Assembly: GCF_002894645.1 (NCBI RefSeq)
Contig: NZ_NCQY01000009.1
Span: 457,676 to 521,675 of the forward strand
DNA from: Salinibacter altiplanensis
GTDB taxonomy: Bacteria > Bacteroidota > Rhodothermia > Rhodothermales > Salinibacteraceae
Direction of reading: 5' to 3'
Length of the DNA: 64,000 bases
The translations under genes were made by a program, and so were the position numbers. A model generated the notes under the pieces. It made no database searches. It was not told the DNA's origin and was given only the letters and a program-made list of their open reading frames with translations. This document shows positions 35,444 through 45,157 of this stretch, piece by piece. Positions within the stretch are counted from its first letter, which is position 1. Each line of letters begins with the position of its first letter.

Positions 35444-37474
35444 CTACCCCTTCACCAACGAACGGGCCTCCTCGGCGACCCGCTCGGCGGTTAGGCCGTA
35501 TTTTTCCATGACGGTCTCGCCGGGCGCCGACGCCCCGAACCGGTCCACCCCAATTGCTCCCCCCTCGGGGCCGACATACCGGGCCCACCCCTGGGTAACT
35601 CCTGCCTCGATCGAGACGCGCGCCCCCACCGACGGCGGAAGCACCTTCCGCCGATACGTCTCCGACTGGGCCTCGAACAGCTCCCACGAGGGCATCGACA
35701 CCACTCGCGCCCCAATGCCGTCCTCCTCCAGCTGTCGAGCCGCCTGGAGGGCGTGCTGCACCTCGCTCCCCGTCCCGATCAGCACCACGTCCGGCTGCCC
35801 CGTCGCCTCCCGCAAAATGTAGGCGCCCCGGTGCAGCCCTTCCGCCGTCGTCAGCTCCGCCCGGTCCACAGTCGGGAGCGTCTGCCGCGTCAGGACCAGC
35901 GCCGTCGGCCCGTCCGTGCGGGCCACCGCCGCGGCCCACGCCTGCACCGCCTCGTTTGCGTCGGCCGGCCGGATGACCGTCACGCCCGGGATTGCCCGCA
36001 GCGCCATCAGGTGCTCCACCGGCTGGTGCGTCGGCCCGTCTTCACCGAGCCCAATCGAGTCGTGGGTAAACACGTACACGACCGGCTGCTCCATCAGGGC
36101 ACTCAGCCGAAGGGACGGCCGCAGGTAGTCGCTGAAGATCAGGAAGGTCCCGGCGTAGGGCTGGATGCCCCCGTGCAGGGCCATTCCATTGGAGATGCCC
36201 GCCATCGCGTGCTCCCGCACCCCGAACCGGAAGTAGCGCCCCTCCGGACGGTCCTTCTGGAAGTCCGCCCGGCCCTCCACGTCGGTCTTGTTCGACCCGG
36301 TCAGGTCCGCCGACCCCCCGATCAGGTAGCCCACCTCCGGGGCCAGTTCCTCGAGGGTGAGGCCGCTGGCCTTGCGGGTGGCCATCTGCTCCCCCGTCTC
36401 GGCCGTGGCCTCGAAGGTGGGCAGCGCCTCTTCCCACCCCTCCGGCAACCCCCGGTTCATCCACCGCTCCAGCCGGGCGGCCTGCTCGGGGTAGGCCTCC
36501 TCGTACTCTTCGAGACGCCCCTCCCACTCCTCCTGAAGCGCCGCCCCCTCTGCAACCGCCTCCCGCATGTGCTCACGGGCCGCGTCGGGAACGTAGAACC
36601 GCTCGTCGGTCGGCCAGCCGAGGGCCTCCTTCGCCAGGCGCACCTCCTCCTCCCCCAACGGGGCCCCGTGGGCCGCGGCGGTGTCCTGCTTGTTCGGGCT
36701 TCCGTAGCCGATGTGGGACTTGACCCCGATCAGGGACGGCTTCTCGGAGACGGCATTGGCCTCTTCAATTGCGGCGTCGACCGCCGAGAGGTCGTTGGCA
36801 TCTTCAACGTAGGTGACGTGCCAGCCGTACGCCTCAAACCGACCGGCCACGTCCTCGGTGAAGGCCAGGTCGGTGGACCCGTCGATCGTGATGTCGTTGT
36901 CGTCGAAGAAATAGGTCAGCGTGCCCAGCCCGAGGTGGCCCGCCAGGGAGGCCGCCTCCTGGGAGATGCCCTCCATCAGATCCCCATCGGAGCAGATTGC
37001 ATAGGTCCGGTGGTCAAAAAGCGGGAAGCCCTCCTCGTTGAACTCGTCGGCCAGGAGCCGCTCGGCGATCGCCATCCCAACCCCATTGGCAAAGCCCTGC
37101 CCAAGGGGACCGGTCGTCGTCTCCACCCCGTCTGTCAGATGGGCCTCCGGGTGGCCCGGCGTCTGGCTCCCCCACTGCCGGAAGTTTTTGAGCTCCTCCA
37201 TCGGCAGGTCGTAGCCGGTCAGGTGGAGGAGGCTGTACAGAAGCATCGAGGCGTGGCCCGCCGACAGCACGAACCGGTCCCGCCCCGGCCATTCCGGATC
37301 GGACGGATTGTGCCGCAGGTGGCGTTTCCACAAGACGTAGGCCACCGGCGCCAGCCCCATCGGCGTCCCGGGGTGCCCACTCTCGGCCCGCTGCACCGCA
37401 TCGGCCGACAGAAACCGGATGGTGTTGATCGTTTGGGTTTCGATGTCTGTCTCTTCAAGAAGGTCCGTGGCCAT
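35444..37474 (-). CDS. tkt: Transketolase
   Basis: A 676-residue thiamin-diphosphate enzyme moving two-carbon units among sugar phosphates. It shows [13 protein letters not shown] (residues 31-43), [23 protein letters not shown], the ThDP motif [22 protein letters not shown] (in part; here SDGDLMEGI), [16 protein letters not shown] with the catalytic Glu, and [14 protein letters not shown]. Full length for the family. It precedes the transaldolase in the same direction. Its cofactor links it functionally to the TPP-controlled operon at 9.7-14.8 kb, but there is no shared regulation in the sequence. Confidence 0.97.
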   Translation of the reverse strand: MATDLLEETDIETQTINTIRFLSADAVQRAESGHPGTPMGLAPVAYVLWKRHLRHNPSDPEWPGRDRFVLSAGHASMLLYSLLHLTGYDLPMEELKNFRQWGSQTPGHPEAHLTDGVETTTGPLGQGFANGVGMAIAERLLADEFNEEGFPLFDHRTYAICSDGDLMEGISQEAASLAGHLGLGTLTYFFDDNDITIDGSTDLAFTEDVAGRFEAYGWHVTYVEDANDLSAVDAAIEEANAVSEKPSLIGVKSHIGYGSPNKQDTAAAHGAPLGEEEVRLAKEALGWPTDERFYVPDAAREHMREAVAEGAALQEEWEGRLEEYEEAYPEQAARLERWMNRGLPEGWEEALPTFEATAETGEQMATRKASGLTLEELAPEVGYLIGGSADLTGSNKTDVEGRADFQKDRPEGRYFRFGVREHAMAGISNGMALHGGIQPYAGTFLIFSDYLRPSLRLSALMEQPVVYVFTHDSIGLGEDGPTHQPVEHLMALRAIPGVTVIRPADANEAVQAWAAAVARTDGPTALVLTRQTLPTVDRAELTTAEGLHRGAYILREATGQPDVVLIGTGSEVQHALQAARQLEEDGIGARVVSMPSWELFEAQSETYRRKVLPPSVGARVSIEAGVTQGWARYVGPEGGAIGVDRFGASAPGETVMEKYGLTAERVAEEARSLVKG

Positions 37475-38064
37475 GAAGTGCTATGCTGTGTATCAGGGTG
37501 TGTCGTCAAACGATGCCTCCGGAGAACGCGCTGTGCCTCGACGTGTGCTGCCTGGGTGTGTGCTGCCTGGGTGCGGGGAGACCGCCTCCTCTTTTCACTG
37601 CGGACACGCGTACGGGAATGCACTCCGTTCTGTCCCGTTCGGCCTGGAGAGGTTACAAAAGACGAGCGCTCCCGTTCTCCGATAAGACCGGGCAGTCGCC
37701 CGATTCCGCCCCGGAAAAACATCTCCGGGGGCGAATGGGCCTCAGCCCGTCCCTGCCGGCATGCGGCTCACCATGCCGTTCGCGGTCCGCATCGGGCCCC
37801 CAGGGCATCCCGGACGTGGCTTCGTGCCGACGTTTGTTTGCACGGGACAGGCATTGGACCGGTGGTATGATACGGGTCGGACCCGTGGAATTCGATTACT
37901 TTTCCGTGATCCGTCCGTCCGCGGGCATCTCTCGCAGGGCCTCTGGGGCTCGGGACCTGCCATCCCCTTGCCTCGTTTGTGGACAGTGAGACCCAGGCAG
38001 ACTGCCCGACGCATCCGGTCTCCACATCCACGTGCGCCTCTCTTCCGCCCGGTTCTCTTCCCCA
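37475..38064. other. Divergent promoter region
   Basis: No gene is supported. It separates transketolase (minus) from the methyltransferase gene (plus). A 15-bp direct repeat GTGTGCTGCCTGGGT occurs twice in tandem at about 37549-37578. Confidence 0.5.
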
Positions 38065-38748
38065 ATGCCCTGCTTTCGTCCCGCAACACTCTCTCTCCTC
38101 ACGGGCCTGTTCGTCCTTTGGGCTGCTCTGCCTCAGCATGGAGCCGCCCAGACGGTGGATCCCCTTCCCCCGAGCCTGCAGGAGGAGTCTCTGGCCGAGT
38201 CGGCCGTCATCTCGGACTCGGACACCGTTGAGAAGGACGCCCCGTACGTCTCCACATCACAGCGCGTCGTCAACCAGATGCTTGAGGCGGCCAACGTAAC
38301 CAGCGACGACGTGGTGTTCGACCTCGGAAGCGGCGACGGACGCATCCCGATTGCCGCCGCCCAGCAGCACGGGGCCCGTGGCGTCGGGGTCGAGATCGAT
38401 CCGGACCTGATCGCCAAGGCGCGTGAAAACGCAGAGACGGCCGGGGTGTCCGACCGGGTCGAGTTTCGGCAGGGGGACCTGTTCGAGGCCGACCTGAGCG
38501 ACGCGACGGTCGTGGCCCTGTATCTGTGGCCGGAGATCAACGTGAAGCTGCGCCCGAAGCTGCTTCGGGCGCTCGACCCTGGGGACCGGATCGTCTCACA
38601 CGACTTCCGGATGGGGGACTGGGAGCCGGACCGCGTGGTCGACCTCGGGCCGGGCAAGATCGGGCAGGAGACGGTCTACCTCTGGGTCGTCCCGGAGTCG
38701 ATTCCGGAGGACCTGCTGGACATCAGCGACGAGGTGGAGGTGCAATAG
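38065..38748 (+). CDS. FAM173-like SAM-dependent methyltransferase with N-terminal signal or anchor
   Basis: A 227-residue protein. ATG 38065 gives a hydrophobic N-terminus (LSLLTGLFVLWAALPQHGAAQ). The main domain is a class I methyltransferase: VVFDLGSGDGRIPIAAAQQ (motif I), GVGVEIDPDLIAKA (acidic loop), FRQGDLFE and VALYLWPEINVKLRPKLL. The YL-PE-N-KLRPKLL and SHDF-MGDWEPD words are those of the FAM173/ATPSCKMT group, which methylates lysines in mitochondrial relatives. Here the target is unknown. A signal peptide on a SAM-using enzyme is odd; the N-terminus may be an uncleaved anchor. Confidence 0.8.
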   Translation: MPCFRPATLSLLTGLFVLWAALPQHGAAQTVDPLPPSLQEESLAESAVISDSDTVEKDAPYVSTSQRVVNQMLEAANVTSDDVVFDLGSGDGRIPIAAAQQHGARGVGVEIDPDLIAKARENAETAGVSDRVEFRQGDLFEADLSDATVVALYLWPEINVKLRPKLLRALDPGDRIVSHDFRMGDWEPDRVVDLGPGKIGQETVYLWVVPESIPEDLLDISDEVEVQ

Positions 38749-38884
38749 CCGACAAAGTGGCGCGGCCGACGACGGCACCACGGCCCCGCACGTTCGTCCC
38801 TCCGCGTTCCTTCATCCTGTTTGCCCGTACGGCGCTATGGGGCTACACTCGTTTTCGCCTGCCGTCCCCCTTCTGCCCGCTCCC

Positions 38885-39340
38885 ATGCTGCCTCGCCTCG
38901 CACTCCTAGCCGCACTGCTCGTCGGGCCCGGTCTCCTCGGGGGTGGGGCGAGCTGTGGGGCCACCGCTTCTTCTTCCCCTCCATCGGCCGTCACAGGCGA
39001 TGCGTCCGCCCTCGACACGGCCCGGGTTGGCCGGGTCGACGTGCCCGCCCGGATCGCGCCCTCCGACACCCTGCAGGTTCACCTCTCCGGCACCGTCGGC
39101 CCCAACGGCTGCTACGCGCTCGCCCGCATCGAGACGGTCCGCACGCCGGGCCAGGTGACCGTGACGCCGCTGGTGCAGCCCCCGACGGCGGACGACCAGG
39201 CGTGCACGATGGCGGTCGTGCCGCTCGACACGACGTACGCGGCCAATCCGCCGTTCGAGCCGGGCCGCCTCTCCATAACAGTGCCTCAGAGAGACCGCTC
39301 CCCCGTAACGGACACGATTACGGTCACGGATCAGCCGTGA
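38885..39340 (+). CDS. Putative lipoprotein, unknown
   Basis: A 151-residue protein with a lipoprotein-like signal (LALLAALLVGPGLLGGGASCG). The mature part has a beta-rich layout around RIAPSDTLQVHLSGTVGPNGCYALARIE and a second half with Thr/Val-rich strands. The NGC--L and QAC pairs could form a disulfide. No family recognised. Its last 17 bases overlap the convergent phosphatase gene. Confidence 0.6.
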   Translation: MLPRLALLAALLVGPGLLGGGASCGATASSSPPSAVTGDASALDTARVGRVDVPARIAPSDTLQVHLSGTVGPNGCYALARIETVRTPGQVTVTPLVQPPTADDQACTMAVVPLDTTYAANPPFEPGRLSITVPQRDRSPVTDTITVTDQP

Positions 39341-40439
39341 CCGTGCCGGCACCCTGCCCGGTCGACGGCCGCAGCGCCGAGAGCTGGAGAGTATGGTCGA
39401 GCAGCGTCTCGTTGCCAATGCCGCGCACCTCAAACCGAAGAGAGACGGGCTCGGCCTCCCAGCCGATTGTCACGAGCCCGTAGTTGAGCGCCGCGACGAG
39501 CGGCCCCACCCGATGGGGGTTCGGCTCGTCGCCGGGAGAAGCATGGTGCGTAAGCCCGCTGGAGGTGAATTCGTAGAGGGGGTAGTCGAGCGCCTTGTCG
39601 TGGCGGGAGAGCTCGGCGTGGTGACGATCCCCGCTCAGCAGGACAACGCCCGGCACGTCCGCACGGTCGAGGACCCGGAAAAGCCGCTCCCGGGCCCGAG
39701 GGAAGTTGGCCCACTTCTCCCACGGATGCTGGTCGGACACGGCCTGGATGCTGGTCCCGATGAGGTGCACTTGCGCGGTGCTCCCGCGGAGCTCCTCCTC
39801 CAGCCACGCCCACTGCTCATCCCCCAGGACATCGCCCCCCTCGTTCGGAAAGTAGCGCTGCTCGGTGAGCGGGTCTCGCGTGAGCGGGGCCCGGTGGTAG
39901 CGCGTGTCGAGCAGGATGACCTTCACGCGCTTCCCGGGCGGCCCGTAGGTATGGGCGCTGTAGACGCCCTCCCGCTTTCGGCGCGGGTGGTCCTCCGGCA
40001 CACCCATGAAATCGAGGAAGTGTGCCTGACTGCGGTTCCGCTTCGGGTAGGAGCGGCCCGCGTCGTTGGCGCCGTAGTCGTGGTCGTCCCACGTGCCGAT
40101 GACTCGCGTCGACTCGCGGAGCGCCCGGTAGCCGGGCTGGCGGCGCTGGCGGGCATACATCGAATCGAGGGCAGCCATGTCGGCCGTGTCCCCGTAGATG
40201 TTGTCGCCCATCCAGACCCAGAGGTCGGGCTCGACGGCCTGGATGGGCTCCCAGAGGGATTGCGGGCGGGCCTGGTCATTGCACGACCCGAAGGCAATGC
40301 GCGTGATCGGCGTCTGGGTCTTCACCTCATCGGTGGACGAGGAGGGCTCCGACTCGGTGCACCCAACCCCGACCAGTCCCCACCCCAGGAGGATGAGAAC
40401 TCCGACGAAATGCGCCCGTGAGATCGATCGTCCGTACAT
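39324..40439 (-). CDS. PhoD-type alkaline phosphatase / phosphodiesterase lipoprotein
   Basis: A 371-residue exported enzyme. The signal ends in a lipobox (LVGVGC, Cys27). The domain has FGSCND, DLWVWMGDNIYGD, TWDDHDYGANDAG, and LLSGDRHHAELSR, the metal-binding Asp, Asn and His motifs of the PhoD family. These cleave phosphate mono- and diesters outside the cell with Ca/Fe-type metal sites. It overlaps the convergent lipoprotein gene by 17 bp, and lies 54 bp downstream of the Tat-exported phosphoesterase gene, so the two may be co-transcribed. Confidence 0.88.
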   Translation of the reverse strand: MYGRSISRAHFVGVLILLGWGLVGVGCTESEPSSSTDEVKTQTPITRIAFGSCNDQARPQSLWEPIQAVEPDLWVWMGDNIYGDTADMAALDSMYARQRRQPGYRALRESTRVIGTWDDHDYGANDAGRSYPKRNRSQAHFLDFMGVPEDHPRRKREGVYSAHTYGPPGKRVKVILLDTRYHRAPLTRDPLTEQRYFPNEGGDVLGDEQWAWLEEELRGSTAQVHLIGTSIQAVSDQHPWEKWANFPRARERLFRVLDRADVPGVVLLSGDRHHAELSRHDKALDYPLYEFTSSGLTHHASPGDEPNPHRVGPLVAALNYGLVTIGWEAEPVSLRFEVRGIGNETLLDHTLQLSALRPSTGQGAGTVTADP

Positions 40440-40493
40440 GCGAGGAAGGGGGGGTCGAGAACACGGCGAGAGTTCTTTCGAAGAGTGGAGCGC

Positions 40494-42008
40494 TCATCCC
40501 CTGTCCGAGGAAAGGCGGGCCACGTAGGTGCGCCCGAAGGGGTCGGTGGCCTCCACGCGGACCCGATTGGCGTCCGGGTTGGCGGGGGCGTAGTACAGAT
40601 GGGCAGTCGGCTCGGGCTCCACCCACGTGTGGGGGGTCGGCTGGTCGTCGCCCGCATGGAGGCGTCGGCTCATCGGGTCGAGCCCCACGCGGCGGGCCAT
40701 GGGGCCGGTGCGAATGCCATCCTCGTACCAGACGACCGTCCAGTCCTCGGTGGCATCCCAGACGTTGGCGACCCACTCGTCGGGCGCCTCGGGGTCGGCC
40801 CCAACCGGGTACGTCCGCATCTGGTAATCGGCGGCCCCGCCGGTGGTCTTGTAGCGCCACTCGACGGAATCGCCGTTTACCTCGTACACCGCGTAGCCTT
40901 TGGGCGTGCCGTCGTAGCAAATCGGGCCGGTCCACCACGCGCCACACACCGTGCCCACCACGTGCTCGTGCGGCCCGTCGGCAGAGCGGTGTTCGTTCTC
41001 GTGGACGTGCCCGCTGATGATGTGGGCGTCGAAGGGGGCGAGCAGGTCATAAAGCGCGGCCCGGTTCCCGATCCGCCCCCGGACCGACGGGCTCGCCTCC
41101 CCGCGCCGCTGGTAGGTGGTGCTCAGCGGCGGAATGTGCGTAAGCACCACCACCGGCCGGCCCTCCTCGACGAGCCCGAGGTCCTGCTCCAGCCACGCAA
41201 GCTGGACGGCGTCGAGGTGGCCGTGGTAGTCGTCCGTCTTGCGCCCGAAGCCGTCGCTCCCCGGCCAGTACACGTCGTCGAGCACGACGTAGTGGACGGC
41301 CCCGCGGTCGAACGAGTAGTACTCGGGGCCGAAGTGCCGGCGGAAGGTGGCCGTGGAGCCCGGATCGCCCGGCGCGTCGAAGTTGAGGTCGTGGTTGCCT
41401 ACCGCCTGGACGAACGGGAGGCCCATCTGCCGAACCGCCTGTTCGTAGCCGGAGAAGAGCGACAGGTCGTCGAACACGAGGTCCCCCCCGCCCACCCCGA
41501 AGACCGGGCGGTCGCCGAGCGCCTGCACAGTGTCGCGCACGTCCGGCACCGTCTCGTCCCGAAACTGCTGCATCTCCGCCTCCGTCCGGGCCTGCGGGTC
41601 GGCCAGAAAGAGAAACGCGTGCTGCGTGTCGTCGCGCTCCAGCGGCGCAAGCCGAAACGACGCCGTCGCCGTGTCCCCGCTCGCTGCGTCGAGCGGTTCG
41701 TAGAAGCGCGCGGTCCCGGTCTCGTGGGTGGGCAGCCGGTACCCGCTCGGCACCGACAGGTACACGAACGGGCGACGGGGCGAGGCCGCCAGTTCGTAGC
41801 GCCCGTCGCCGTCGGTCTGCGTGACCGTGACGCCGTCGGTGACAGGCACCCCCTCGATGCCGCCCTCCGGCCCCGTCACGCGGCCGGTGACCGTCACGGC
41901 CCGTCGGTCGGGGCCCAGGCGGGGCGAGGCGGCGGCCACGCCGGGCACGCTGAGGGCGGCGCCGGTGAGGCTCAGGTACTTGAGGAAGTCGCGGCGGGAC
42001 GGAGGCAT
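40494..42008 (-). CDS. Tat-exported calcineurin-like phosphoesterase
   Basis: A 504-residue protein. ATG 42008 gives a twin-arginine signal (SRRDFLKYLSLTGAALS). An N-terminal beta domain (about 40-110, carboxypeptidase-regulatory-like, TVTGRVTGPEG) precedes a metallophosphatase domain: LFLADPQ, GGGDLVFDD, VGNHDLNFD, LTHIPPL and SGHVHENEHRS, giving the Asp/Asn/His ligands of a two-metal centre. The C-terminal domain (about 385-504) is the extra calcineurin-type C-terminal domain seen in this family. Folded export by Tat suits a metalloenzyme in a halophile. Confidence 0.88.
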   Translation of the reverse strand: MPPSRRDFLKYLSLTGAALSVPGVAAASPRLGPDRRAVTVTGRVTGPEGGIEGVPVTDGVTVTQTDGDGRYELAASPRRPFVYLSVPSGYRLPTHETGTARFYEPLDAASGDTATASFRLAPLERDDTQHAFLFLADPQARTEAEMQQFRDETVPDVRDTVQALGDRPVFGVGGGDLVFDDLSLFSGYEQAVRQMGLPFVQAVGNHDLNFDAPGDPGSTATFRRHFGPEYYSFDRGAVHYVVLDDVYWPGSDGFGRKTDDYHGHLDAVQLAWLEQDLGLVEEGRPVVVLTHIPPLSTTYQRRGEASPSVRGRIGNRAALYDLLAPFDAHIISGHVHENEHRSADGPHEHVVGTVCGAWWTGPICYDGTPKGYAVYEVNGDSVEWRYKTTGGAADYQMRTYPVGADPEAPDEWVANVWDATEDWTVVWYEDGIRTGPMARRVGLDPMSRRLHAGDDQPTPHTWVEPEPTAHLYYAPANPDANRVRVEATDPFGRTYVARLSSDRG

Positions 42009-42216
42009 AACCGTGGAGGTGAGGCTAGACAGCAATGTGCTCACAGAGTGATGCCTGTAAAAGGCACTTACAAAATGTAGGCTCGCGGCGGGAAAATCAT
42101 TATCGCAGCGTTATCGTCTGCCCTGTGGTTGCCGTGTGCCGTGCTCTCGGGAACGCCGCCCTACGATCAGTGTGAGAAGGAACGCACACATCATTTGCAC
42201 ACCTGCCCGCTCCTGA

Positions 42217-44319
42217 ATGAGTGAAGAGTTTCTACAGCAGGACGTCCGCTACGTCAAGGGCGTCGGCGAGAAGCGGGCCGACGTGTGGGCCGAGCAGCAC
42301 GGCGTGCGCACCGTGCACGACCTGCTGCGCTTCTACCCCCGCCGCTACCTCGACCGCACGACCGTAACCCCGGTGCGGCGACTCCAGGAAGGCCCCAACC
42401 CGATCACCGTCGTCGGCACCGTGCAGTCCGTCAACGTGGTGCCCAGCAACAATCAGAAACGCCTCGAGATCATCCTAGAGGGGGAGCAAGGCGGGCGCAT
42501 GAAGGGCACCTGGTTTCAGGGCGTCTGGTGGGTGCGGAAGGCGTTCGACGAGGGCGACCGCGTGGCCTTCCACGGCACGGTGGAGAAGTACGGCCGCTGG
42601 CACTCGATGACCCACCCCGACTTCGACCGTCTGAACGACGAGGGCCCGCTGCTCGACACCGGCCGCATCGTGCCGCTCTACCCGGGCGGAGAGGCAATGA
42701 GCAACGTCGGCCTCACGAGCCGAACCGTGCGGCGCGTCCTGTACAACCTGTTCAAGGAGCACGGCCTGAAGCTCTCCGAGACGATGCCCGACTGGATCGT
42801 CGACGGGCACGACCTGATGGAGGGCCGCGTGGCGCTGCGCGCAATCCACTTCCCGAAGAGCCAGCAGGAGCTCTCGCGGGCGCGGCGGCGGCTCAAGTTT
42901 GAGGAGCTCTTTTTCATTCAGCTCCTGCTGGCCCAGATGCACGAGCGGCAGGACGAGGTGGCCGGCCCCGCGTTCGACGATCCCGGCGAATACACGGAGG
43001 GATTTGTCCGCGAGGTGCTGCCCTTTGAGCTGACCGGCGCCCAGAAGCGCGTCCTGCGCGACATCATCGGCGACGTGCAGACGGGCACCCAGATGAACCG
43101 CCTCCTCCAGGGCGACGTGGGCAGCGGCAAGACGGTCGTCGCCGTGGCGGCCATGATGCACGCCTACGACAACGGCTACCAGAGCGCCTTCATGGCCCCC
43201 ACCGAGATCCTCGCCGAGCAGCACCACGCCAACCTGCAGGACTACCTCCGCCCGCTGGGACTGGAGCCGCGCCTGCTCATTGGGAGCCAGACGAAGGCGG
43301 AGCGGGAGGCAGCGCTCCGGGCCGTCCGCAGCGGCGAGAGCCCCATCGCCGTCGGCACGCACGCCCTCATCCAGGACGCGGTCGCGTTCGACCGGCTCGG
43401 CCTCGCGGTGGTCGACGAGCAGCACCGCTTCGGGGTGGCCCAGCGGGCCGAGATGTTCGAGAAGGGCGAGCGGCCCCACATGCTCCTTATGACCGCGACG
43501 CCCATCCCCCGCTCCCTCGCGCTCACGCTGTACGGCGACCTCGACGTGTCGAAGATCGACGAGATGCCCCCGGGGCGCAAGCCGGTCGAAACGCGCCTGC
43601 GGGCCGAGAAGCGACGAGGAGAGGTGTACGCCTTTCTGCGGGACCGGCTGGAGCAGGGCGAGCAGGCATTCGTGGTGTACCCGCTCGTGGAGGAGAGCGA
43701 GAAAATGGACCTCAAAGACGCGGAGAGCGGCGCGGAGGAGTTGGGAGAAAAATTTCCGGACTACACGGTCGGCCTTGTCCACGGCCAGCTCTCGGCCGAC
43801 GACAAGGACGCGACGATGCGCCGCTTCAAGGCGGGCGAGATCGACCTCCTCGTGGCCACAACGGTGATCGAGGTGGGCGTCGACGTGCCGAACGCCACCG
43901 TGATGCTCGTGGAGCACGCCGAGCGCTTTGGCCTCAGCCAGCTGCATCAGCTGCGCGGCCGGGTGGGGCGGTCCGACCAACAGAGCTACTGCGTCCTCAT
44001 GGCCAGCTACAAGCGGAGCCAGGAGGCGAAGCAGCGCCTGGAGGCGATGGCACGCACGAACGACGGCTTCGAGATCAGCGAGACGGACCTCCAGATCCGC
44101 GGGGCGGGGGACTTCTTCGGCACCCGCCAGAGCGGCATGCCCGACCTCAAGATCGCCGACCTCACCGAGGACGATGAGATCCTCGAGGATGCCCGCGAGG
44201 CGGCCTTCGCCCTCATCGAGAGGGACCCGCACCTCCGGGCCGACGACCACGACCGGCTGCGCCGACGCTACGAAGAGGACTACGCCGAACACGGCCTCGG
44301 CTTTGCGCGGGTGGGATAA
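42217..44319 (+). CDS. recG: ATP-dependent DNA helicase RecG
   Basis: A 700-residue branch-migration helicase that rescues stalled forks. The wedge/OB region is at residues 1-180 (VKGVGEKRADVWAEQHGV, then FYPRRYLDRT). Walker A GDVGSGKT is at 299-306, DEQH at 400-403, TATPIPRS follows, and QLRGRVGRSDQQSYC marks motif VI. The C-terminal DLQIRGAGDFFGTRQSG is a RecG hallmark. Family length and order are normal. Stands alone on the plus strand. Confidence 0.97.
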   Translation: MSEEFLQQDVRYVKGVGEKRADVWAEQHGVRTVHDLLRFYPRRYLDRTTVTPVRRLQEGPNPITVVGTVQSVNVVPSNNQKRLEIILEGEQGGRMKGTWFQGVWWVRKAFDEGDRVAFHGTVEKYGRWHSMTHPDFDRLNDEGPLLDTGRIVPLYPGGEAMSNVGLTSRTVRRVLYNLFKEHGLKLSETMPDWIVDGHDLMEGRVALRAIHFPKSQQELSRARRRLKFEELFFIQLLLAQMHERQDEVAGPAFDDPGEYTEGFVREVLPFELTGAQKRVLRDIIGDVQTGTQMNRLLQGDVGSGKTVVAVAAMMHAYDNGYQSAFMAPTEILAEQHHANLQDYLRPLGLEPRLLIGSQTKAEREAALRAVRSGESPIAVGTHALIQDAVAFDRLGLAVVDEQHRFGVAQRAEMFEKGERPHMLLMTATPIPRSLALTLYGDLDVSKIDEMPPGRKPVETRLRAEKRRGEVYAFLRDRLEQGEQAFVVYPLVEESEKMDLKDAESGAEELGEKFPDYTVGLVHGQLSADDKDATMRRFKAGEIDLLVATTVIEVGVDVPNATVMLVEHAERFGLSQLHQLRGRVGRSDQQSYCVLMASYKRSQEAKQRLEAMARTNDGFEISETDLQIRGAGDFFGTRQSGMPDLKIADLTEDDEILEDAREAAFALIERDPHLRADDHDRLRRRYEEDYAEHGLGFARVG

Positions 44320-44531
44320 GGAGCGCCCAAGGACCAAACGCCGAGCCCCGCCTCCGCCGTTACGCGAACTTGGGGCTCATCTGCCCCGTCCCCGATTGCA
44401 CAAACAGGCCTCGGTCTCCGGTGTCCCATTTGGCAGATCGCTTCCCCAAAGTGTCCTTCAGGGACCCTTCGTCCACGTACGAGGTAGGACCCGAAAACAT
44501 CTCTTGAACGAATGTCGCAGTTGGCACACGG

Positions 44532-44990
44532 ATGGCTGGTGACGCACCGTCCTCGGAGGAGCCGTCTTCTCCTCGATCGGGCCAGGGCTCTCCATCTTGG
44601 GAACCGTACCGGCCGCCCCAGAAAGGTGGGGGCAGCGTCCTGCGCCGGTACGCGTTCTCGATTACAGTGGGGATCGCGGCCCTCGCGGCTGGGGCTCTCA
44701 TCTATTTCGCCCCCACGCGCCTCGCCCCCGAACAAAGCGCGTCTTTACCGACCAGCGACGAGCGCCGGGCGACCCTGTCGGTGTCCTCCGAGCCCCCCGG
44801 CGCCGTGGTGATCGTCGGGGCCGATACCGTTGGCACGACCCCCGTCAACAATCATCGCCTCTCACCGGGCGCCTACCTGGTGACGGTCGACCAGCAGAAC
44901 TCCGGGAGCCGCGATACGGTCGTCACGCTGTCCCCCGGCGAGTCCACGGCGTTTACGTCCCGCTTCTCTCAGGGAGAGCCGTCCCCGTGA
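44532..44990 (+). CDS. Membrane-anchored PEGA-domain protein
   Basis: A 152-residue protein. A Pro/Ser-rich cytoplasmic start leads to one membrane helix (AFSITVGIAALAAGALIYF, about 42-60). The C-terminal part is one PEGA domain (LSVSSEPPGAVVIVGADTVG, TTPVNNHRLSPGAYLVTV), a small surface-layer-like beta fold. It is likely an envelope structural or sensing protein. It ends 167 bp before a convergent T9SS gene. Function unknown. Confidence 0.75.
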   Translation: MAGDAPSSEEPSSPRSGQGSPSWEPYRPPQKGGGSVLRRYAFSITVGIAALAAGALIYFAPTRLAPEQSASLPTSDERRATLSVSSEPPGAVVIVGADTVGTTPVNNHRLSPGAYLVTVDQQNSGSRDTVVTLSPGESTAFTSRFSQGEPSP

Positions 44991-45095
44991 CCCGACGTGT
45001 GGGGGTCGCATGTGTGGGGGTGAGCCGCGGGAGGCTCTGCCTGCGCCGACATCGCAGCCCGGGACGCCCAGGCGGTCGTCTTGCATCTGCATAAG

Positions 45096-45136
45096 CAGCA
45101 GCGCGCTCGCACAATAATCAGCAGCGCGCTCGTACA
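45096..45136. repeat. 18-bp direct repeat pair
   Basis: CAGCAGCGCGCTCG-ACA occurs at 45096-45113 and 45119-45136 with one mismatch (C or T at the fifteenth position) and five bases between. Each copy contains the palindrome AGCGCGCT. It lies between two convergent genes. Role unknown. Confidence 0.7.
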
Positions 45137-45157
45137 GGGGCCTCATCGGGACGTCTC

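Noticed and set aside
37547-37580. CRISPR-like or regulatory array
   Set aside because: Only two tandem 15-bp units with no spacers; no CRISPR array is present in the window.
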